Shown in pieces: positions 22,075 through 26,977 of a stretch of 26,977 nt of DNA. A program made the translations under genes and the position numbers. Under the pieces are notes generated by a model. It made no database searches, was not told the origin of the DNA, and saw only the letters and a list, made by a program, of their open reading frames with translations. Location of the stretch: assembly GCA_937928175.1 (NCBI GenBank), contig CALFVP010000136.1, positions 1 to 26,977 of the forward strand. Reading direction: 5' to 3'. The DNA is from an uncultured bacterium. Lineage in GTDB: Bacteria > Spirochaetota > Brevinematia > DTOW01. Each line of letters starts with the position of its first letter. Within the stretch, counting starts at the first letter, position 1.

Positions 22075-24273
22075 ATGGTAAAAACTTACGCTTACGGTTT
22101 TCCAAGAATAGGTAGAAACAGAGAGTTTAAAAAATCAGTTGAAGCTTACTGGAACGGTAAGATTGATGAAAAAACCTTATCTGAAGAACTAGATAAAATA
22201 CAAAAAGATATAATAGCAAATTACTCAGAAATGGATTACTATCCAGTAGGAGAGATAACTGGTTACGATCTTATCCTAGATACGGCAATAATGCTAGGAT
22301 TATACGGAAACGTAAAATCATGGAAAGATTACTATGATCTTGTAAGGGGTAAAAATGCACTTGAAATAACAAAATGGTTTAATACAAATTATCATTACGT
22401 AGTACCACAAATTGATGAAAAATCGGAAATACAACTTTTTTGGAACAAACCACTTGAAGAGTACAAAAAAAACAAATCTTTAAAAGCAATTCCGTTTGTA
22501 GTAGGTCCTTTTACATTTATAAAACTCTCAAAAGGTAATAAAAACTTTGGAATACTTAAAGAAAAAGTTAAGGAAGTATACCTAGAAATAATAAAATCAC
22601 TTAAAGACGAAGGAGCAGAATTTATACATCTGGATGAACCAGGGTTGGTCTACGAACTAACAGATGAAGAAAGAAAATTCATAAAAGATGTATATTCAGA
22701 TATATCAAAATTTCACAAAGTAATAGTGATAACCTACTACGATGATGTTGAAAAAGATACCTTAAGTACAATTCTCTCAACACCAATAGAAGGTATAGGA
22801 ATAGATTTTGTCCACAATGAAAGAAGGAATTTTCAAAACTTAGAAGATCTAAAAAATCTGTTAAAAGACAAAATTTTGATTTCTGGAATAATTGATGGTA
22901 GAACTGTTTGGAAAGATAACATAGAAAACGTTTCAAAAAAAGTAAAAGAAATTATATCGAAACTTGAACCAAAAGAATTATGGATATCAAACGCTGGTCC
23001 TTTGTACCATTTACCATACTCAGTAGAAGAAGAAAACAATTTACACCCATCAATAAAAGAGAGATTAGCATTTGCAAAAGAAAAAGTAAAAGAAATAACT
23101 TACATAAAAGAGTATTTAAAAGGAAATAAAAGTGTTCTTGAATGGAATAACTACAAAAACGATAACTCTTGGTGGTTCAAAGAAGAAGTAAAGAGCAGAA
23201 TAAAAAACTTAAAAGAAGATGACTTTACAAGGGAGAAACCTTATAACGAAAGAGTAAAAATACAATCAGAAATACTTAAACTTCCGAAATTCACAACAAC
23301 AACTATAGGTAGTTTTCCTCAAACTGAAGAAGTAAGACAAGCAAGATTAAAGTACAAAAAAGGTGAAATATCCAAAGAAGAATACAATGAGTTTATAAAA
23401 AGTAAGATAAGAGAAGTTATAAAGATTCAAGAAGAAATAGGACTGGATGTTCTTGTTCATGGTGAATTTGAAAGAAGTGATATGGTTGAATTTTTTGCTG
23501 AAAAACTTCAAGGAATGGTAACAACTGAAAACGGTTGGATACTCTCATACGGTACAAGAGTATACAGAGCACCTATAATTTACGGGGATGTATACAGAGA
23601 CAAAAACTTAGTTATAGATGAAATAACATACGCGCAAAGTTTAACAAAAAAACCAGTAAAAGCAATAATGACTGGACCTATAACAATATTAGCATGGAGT
23701 TATGAAAGAACGGATATTTCTGAAAAAGAAATTGCATTTCAAATAGCACTAGCAATATTAGATGAAGTAAAGGAATTAGAAAAAAATGGTATAAAGGTAA
23801 TACAAATAGATGAACCAGCATTTAGGGAAAAAGCACCTATAAAGAGAAGAGATTGGGAAGAATACTTTGAATGGTCAATTAAAGCCTTTAGGTTAGCATC
23901 AAAAGCATCTCCAGAAATTCAACTTCACACTCATATGTGTTACTCAGAATTTGGGGAAATAATAGATAAAATATACAAACTTGATGCAGATGTAATAAGT
24001 ATAGAAACATCAAGGAGTGGTGGAGATATAATAGAGTACTTTGAAAAATTTAATTACGATCACCAGATAGGACTAGGAGTTTACGATGTACATTCACCCG
24101 AAGTACCAGAAATAAAAACGATGCAGAAAATTGTAGAAAGAGCTTTAAAAGTAATAGACCCAAAAAATTTTTGGATAAATCCTGACTGCGGACTAAAAAC
24201 TAGAAAATGGGAAGAAGTTATACCGTCTTTGAAAAACATGGTAAAACTATCCGAGAATCTTAGAGAATCGTAA
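22075..24273 (+). CDS. metE: Cobalamin-independent methionine synthase
   Basis: MetE transfers a methyl group from 5-methyltetrahydropteroyl-triglutamate to homocysteine, making methionine without vitamin B12. The 732 residues show the duplicated-barrel layout. The N-terminal YGFPRIGRNREFK is followed by a second domain beginning TTTIGSFPQTEEVR, with HGEFERSDMVEFFAE, and the zinc ligands H620 and C622 (HTHMCYSEF), E644 (SIETSRSGG) and C705 (NPDCGLKTRKW). I choose the ATG at 22075 because the run of eight G at 22065-22072 can act as ribosome binding site; the in-frame ATG at 22063 overlaps that run. No SAM riboswitch is visible upstream. Confidence 0.95.
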   Translation: MVKTYAYGFPRIGRNREFKKSVEAYWNGKIDEKTLSEELDKIQKDIIANYSEMDYYPVGEITGYDLILDTAIMLGLYGNVKSWKDYYDLVRGKNALEITKWFNTNYHYVVPQIDEKSEIQLFWNKPLEEYKKNKSLKAIPFVVGPFTFIKLSKGNKNFGILKEKVKEVYLEIIKSLKDEGAEFIHLDEPGLVYELTDEERKFIKDVYSDISKFHKVIVITYYDDVEKDTLSTILSTPIEGIGIDFVHNERRNFQNLEDLKNLLKDKILISGIIDGRTVWKDNIENVSKKVKEIISKLEPKELWISNAGPLYHLPYSVEEENNLHPSIKERLAFAKEKVKEITYIKEYLKGNKSVLEWNNYKNDNSWWFKEEVKSRIKNLKEDDFTREKPYNERVKIQSEILKLPKFTTTTIGSFPQTEEVRQARLKYKKGEISKEEYNEFIKSKIREVIKIQEEIGLDVLVHGEFERSDMVEFFAEKLQGMVTTENGWILSYGTRVYRAPIIYGDVYRDKNLVIDEITYAQSLTKKPVKAIMTGPITILAWSYERTDISEKEIAFQIALAILDEVKELEKNGIKVIQIDEPAFREKAPIKRRDWEEYFEWSIKAFRLASKASPEIQLHTHMCYSEFGEIIDKIYKLDADVISIETSRSGGDIIEYFEKFNYDHQIGLGVYDVHSPEVPEIKTMQKIVERALKVIDPKNFWINPDCGLKTRKWEEVIPSLKNMVKLSENLRES

Positions 24274-24332
24274 AATTATTGAAAACTACGTAAACTTCAT
24301 TTAGGATAATACGAGATTTGAGGAGGTAAAAA

Positions 24333-25937
24333 ATGGCAAAGGGATACTGGATGTTGGTTTTACATGCTCATTTACCTTACGTAAGGCATCCTGAATATAC
24401 AGATTCTATGGAAGAAAGGTGGCTTTACGAAGCTATGTCTGAAACCTACATACCATTATTACAAGTTTACGAAAAACTTTTAAACGAAGGAATTGATTTT
24501 AGAATTACGATGTCTATAACTCCACCGCTTGCAAACATGCTTGGCGATTCTTTACTACAAGAAAGGTACGAAAAACACATTCAAAAACTTGTAGAATTAG
24601 CTGAAAAAGAAGTGTACAGAACGAGATGGTTACCAGAATTTCACGATACTGCAAAAATGTATTTACAACATTTTAGAGATTGTCTAAATGTATTTTACAA
24701 GTACAACAGGAACTTACTAAACGGTTTTAAAATGTTTCAAGATCTTGGGAAACTTGAAATAATAACCTGTAGTGCAACACATGGATACGCACCTCTTATG
24801 GAAACATACCATAACGCCGTAAGAGCACAATACCTAGTAGCTAAAAGAGATTACGAAAGAGTATTCGGTAAATCTCCTAGAGGAATATGGAATGCGGAAT
24901 GTGCCTATTACCCTGGACTTGAAGAAATAATAAAAGAAGCAGGAATAAGGTTTTTCTTTGTTGATACGCATGGAGTACTTTACGCTGATAAAAGACCCAA
25001 ATACGGAGTATTCGCACCAATGTACACAAGAAACGGAATAGCATACTTTGGAAGAGACGTTGAGACATCTAAATCTGTATGGAGTGCAAAAGAAGGATAT
25101 CCTGGAGATCCATGGTATAGAGAATTTTACAGAGACTTAGGATACGATGCAGACTACGATTACATAAGACCATACATACACGAGAGCGGAATAAGAATAA
25201 TGACCGGGATAAAATACTACAGAATAACTGGAAGTGATACACCTTTGGATAGAAAAGAGCCTTACAATTACAGTAAAGCAATGGAAAGAGTATGGGAACA
25301 CGCAGGAAACTTCATATTCAACAGACAAAAACAGATAGAATACCTATCAAGTATGATGGATAGAGAACCATTAATAGTATCGATGTACGATGCAGAACTT
25401 TTTGGACATTGGTGGTTTGAAGGACCACAATTTATATACGCTGTTGCTAAAAAATGCTGGGAATCTAGAAACTGGGACACACAAGTAGAAATGATATTAC
25501 CCATGGAATACTTGCAAAAATATCCCAAAAACCAAGTTGCTACTCCTCCAATGTGTAGCTGGGGATACAAAGGATACAACGAGTTTTGGCTTTCAGGACC
25601 TAACGACTGGATATACAGACACTTGCATAAAGCAGATGAAAAAATGATAGAAATGGCAAACAAATTCAAAAACACAAATAACAAACTTATAGAAAGAGCT
25701 TTAAACCAAATGGCAAGAGAACTTCTTTTAGCTCAATCCTCAGATTGGGCATTCATAATGAGAACTGGAACAACAGTAGAATACGCAGTAAAAAGAACCA
25801 AAGATCACATAAATAGAGTATTCAAAATATACGATATGGTAAATTCAGGAAACATCGATATAGACTGGCTAAAATACATAGAATACCTTGACAACATATT
25901 CCCAGAAATAGATTTTAGATACTACGCTGATAAATAA
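24333..25937 (+). CDS. GH57 family 1,4-alpha-glucan branching enzyme
   Basis: This enzyme creates alpha-1,6 branches in glycogen by cleaving and transferring alpha-1,4 chains. The 534 residues match the GH57 branching enzymes typical of thermophiles and some anaerobes, with a (beta/alpha)7 barrel and a C-terminal helical domain. Visible are the N-terminal LVLHAHLPYVRHPE, the nucleophile motif IWNAECAYYPG (Glu189) and the acid motif MYDAELFGHWWFEGP (Asp353). The C-terminal SSDWAFIMRTGTTVEYA is typical of the DUF1957-containing members. GGAGG precedes the ATG by 7 nt. It follows metE by 59 bp with no obvious metabolic link; pfkA elsewhere in the window is the only related sugar gene. An amylase-type GH57 specificity is a less likely alternative. 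Confidence 0.9.
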   Translation: MAKGYWMLVLHAHLPYVRHPEYTDSMEERWLYEAMSETYIPLLQVYEKLLNEGIDFRITMSITPPLANMLGDSLLQERYEKHIQKLVELAEKEVYRTRWLPEFHDTAKMYLQHFRDCLNVFYKYNRNLLNGFKMFQDLGKLEIITCSATHGYAPLMETYHNAVRAQYLVAKRDYERVFGKSPRGIWNAECAYYPGLEEIIKEAGIRFFFVDTHGVLYADKRPKYGVFAPMYTRNGIAYFGRDVETSKSVWSAKEGYPGDPWYREFYRDLGYDADYDYIRPYIHESGIRIMTGIKYYRITGSDTPLDRKEPYNYSKAMERVWEHAGNFIFNRQKQIEYLSSMMDREPLIVSMYDAELFGHWWFEGPQFIYAVAKKCWESRNWDTQVEMILPMEYLQKYPKNQVATPPMCSWGYKGYNEFWLSGPNDWIYRHLHKADEKMIEMANKFKNTNNKLIERALNQMARELLLAQSSDWAFIMRTGTTVEYAVKRTKDHINRVFKIYDMVNSGNIDIDWLKYIEYLDNIFPEIDFRYYADK

Positions 25938-25959
25938 AAATCCTCCTAATCAACAAACT

Positions 25960-26977
25960 ATGACCATAAGAGAATTTCTAAGAGAGAAAGTTTTAGAATC
26001 TGTAAACGAAAATTACGGTAATACTTACAAAATCGAAGATATAGTAATAGACTATCCAGAGAATAAAAAGTTTGGAGATTATTCAACAACAATAGCATTC
26101 AAGATAGCAAAAGATCTAAAATCTAAAGGTAATGAGCAACAATTACCTAAAATAGCAGAGAAAATAAAAACTTCTTTACTGGGAAAAGTCAAAGAATTCT
26201 TTTCTGAGATAACAATTGCAAACGGTGGTTTTATAAACTTAAGAGTATCGGATAGTGTACTTGCTGAAATAGTAATAAATGCCTCGGAAAATAACGAATA
26301 CGGCAAATCTGACTTTGGTAAAAACAAAGATAAAATATTACTTGAATACGTTAGTGCTAACCCAACAGGTCCCCTACATATAGGACATGCTAGATGGGGA
26401 GCAATAGGTGATTCGTTGTACAGAGCTCTATTAACAGCAGGATACAACGTAAAAACAGAATTCTACATAAACGATGCAGGAAACCAAATAAAATTACTAC
26501 TTGAGTCAGTAAAAGCAATCAGAGAAGGTAAAGAAATACCGGAAAACGGATATCACGGCTATTACATAAAAGAGCTAGCAAAAATCCAAAGAAACCCCAT
26601 TGAAGTAATACTAGATTGGCAAAAAGAAGATTTAAACAAATTCGATGTGCACTTTGATAACTGGTTTTCTGAAAAAGAATTACACGATAAAGGAGAAGTT
26701 GAAGAAACCATAAAACTACTTATGGATAAGGGATTAGTATACGAAAAAGATGGAGCATTATGGTTTAAAAGCAAAGAATTCGGAGACGATAAAGATAGAG
26801 TAATAAAAAAATCAGACGGAGAATACACTTACTTCGGTGTAGATATAACCTATCACTTAAACAAAATCAAAAGAGGGTTTAACAGATTAATAAACATATG
26901 GGGAGCAGATCACCACGGTTACGTAAAAAGACTAACATCGGCAGTAAAAGCATTAAACGAAAACGTAAAAGTAGAAA
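25960..26977 (+). CDS. argS: Arginyl-tRNA synthetase (3' end beyond window)
   Basis: ArgS charges tRNA-Arg with arginine. About 339 codons are present and the frame is open at the window edge; the full enzyme is usually about 550-590 residues. The N-terminal additional domain (about 1-110) recognises the tRNA D-loop and contains YPENKKFGDYSTTIAFKIAK. The catalytic domain then has the class I HIGH motif in SANPTGPLHIGHARWGAIGDSL and the EFYINDAGNQI segment. DITYHLNKIKRGFNRLINIWGADHHG is the characteristic later motif. KMSKS is not reached. There is no Shine-Dalgarno (the spacer contains CCTCC instead), and the gene starts 22 bp after the GH57 stop. Confidence 0.95.
   Translation, partial: MTIREFLREKVLESVNENYGNTYKIEDIVIDYPENKKFGDYSTTIAFKIAKDLKSKGNEQQLPKIAEKIKTSLLGKVKEFFSEITIANGGFINLRVSDSVLAEIVINASENNEYGKSDFGKNKDKILLEYVSANPTGPLHIGHARWGAIGDSLYRALLTAGYNVKTEFYINDAGNQIKLLLESVKAIREGKEIPENGYHGYYIKELAKIQRNPIEVILDWQKEDLNKFDVHFDNWFSEKELHDKGEVEETIKLLMDKGLVYEKDGALWFKSKEFGDDKDRVIKKSDGEYTYFGVDITYHLNKIKRGFNRLINIWGADHHGYVKRLTSAVKALNENVKVE

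Noticed and set aside
25268..25684. 138-codon minus-strand frame inside the GH57 gene
   Set aside because: It is antisense to a well-conserved coding region containing the catalytic Asp motif, with no supporting start signals.

Overview
The window is AT-rich (GC about 30% by eye), densely coded bacterial chromosome. It has housekeeping genes on both strands, very short spacers, and no phage, transposon, CRISPR or defence genes that I can see. A periplasm-facing MlaD/MCE protein, an outer-membrane beta-barrel and a large secreted propeller protein indicate a diderm (Gram-negative-type) cell. A GH57 branching enzyme, a free-standing FMN-binding glutamate synthase domain, a DUF2400/TIGR02757 protein and a bacteriohemerythrin would fit an anaerobic or microaerophilic, possibly thermophilic, low-GC lineage. 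A spirochaete of the Brevinema type is my best guess, but that is inference from gene content only.

Layout. 1-30 (-) is the first ten codons of a gene leaving the window. 164-3288 (+) holds pfkA, lysA and an uncharacterised protein with a degenerate GHKL-ATPase-like C-terminus. 3295-5651 (-) is a tuf-rpsJ-rplC-tRNA-Ser cluster with four 15-bp tandem repeats between rpsJ and rplC. 5722-6597 (-) is an MCE protein. 6713-7667 (+) is a bifunctional hisIE overlapping rnpA. 7662-12485 (-) holds pyrE, an alpha/beta hydrolase, der, a beta-barrel protein and a small hypothetical. 12561-15212 (+) is an 883-aa exported propeller protein whose first codons are a 15-bp tandem repeat. 15312-15649 (+) is ssrA (tmRNA). 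15653-18633 (-) is accC, a small membrane protein, tsaB and folE2. 18974-21950 (-) holds a TIGR02757 protein, a glutamate-synthase-like FMN protein with a clear intrinsic terminator, and a hemerythrin. 22075-26977 (+) is metE, a GH57 branching enzyme and the start of argS, cut by the window edge.

The genes cover glycolysis and glycogen (pfkA, GH57), amino acids (lysA, hisIE, metE, glutamate synthase-like), nucleotide and folate precursors (pyrE, folE2), fatty acid synthesis (accC) and translation or RNA processing (tuf, rpsJ, rplC, tRNA-Ser, rnpA, ssrA, tsaB, der, argS).

Sigma70-type promoters with TTGAAA/TTGACA-like -35 and TATAAT-like -10 boxes at 17-18 bp are readable upstream of several genes. 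Many genes have strong G-rich Shine-Dalgarno sequences, while a minority have none and may be leaderless. I find no convincing multi-gene novel system. The most unusual items are the repeat-bearing rpsJ-rplC spacer in an isolated ribosomal mini-cluster, the repeat-encoded N-terminus of the propeller protein, and the lineage-specific proteins at 2425-3288, 10612-12195 and 12249-12485.
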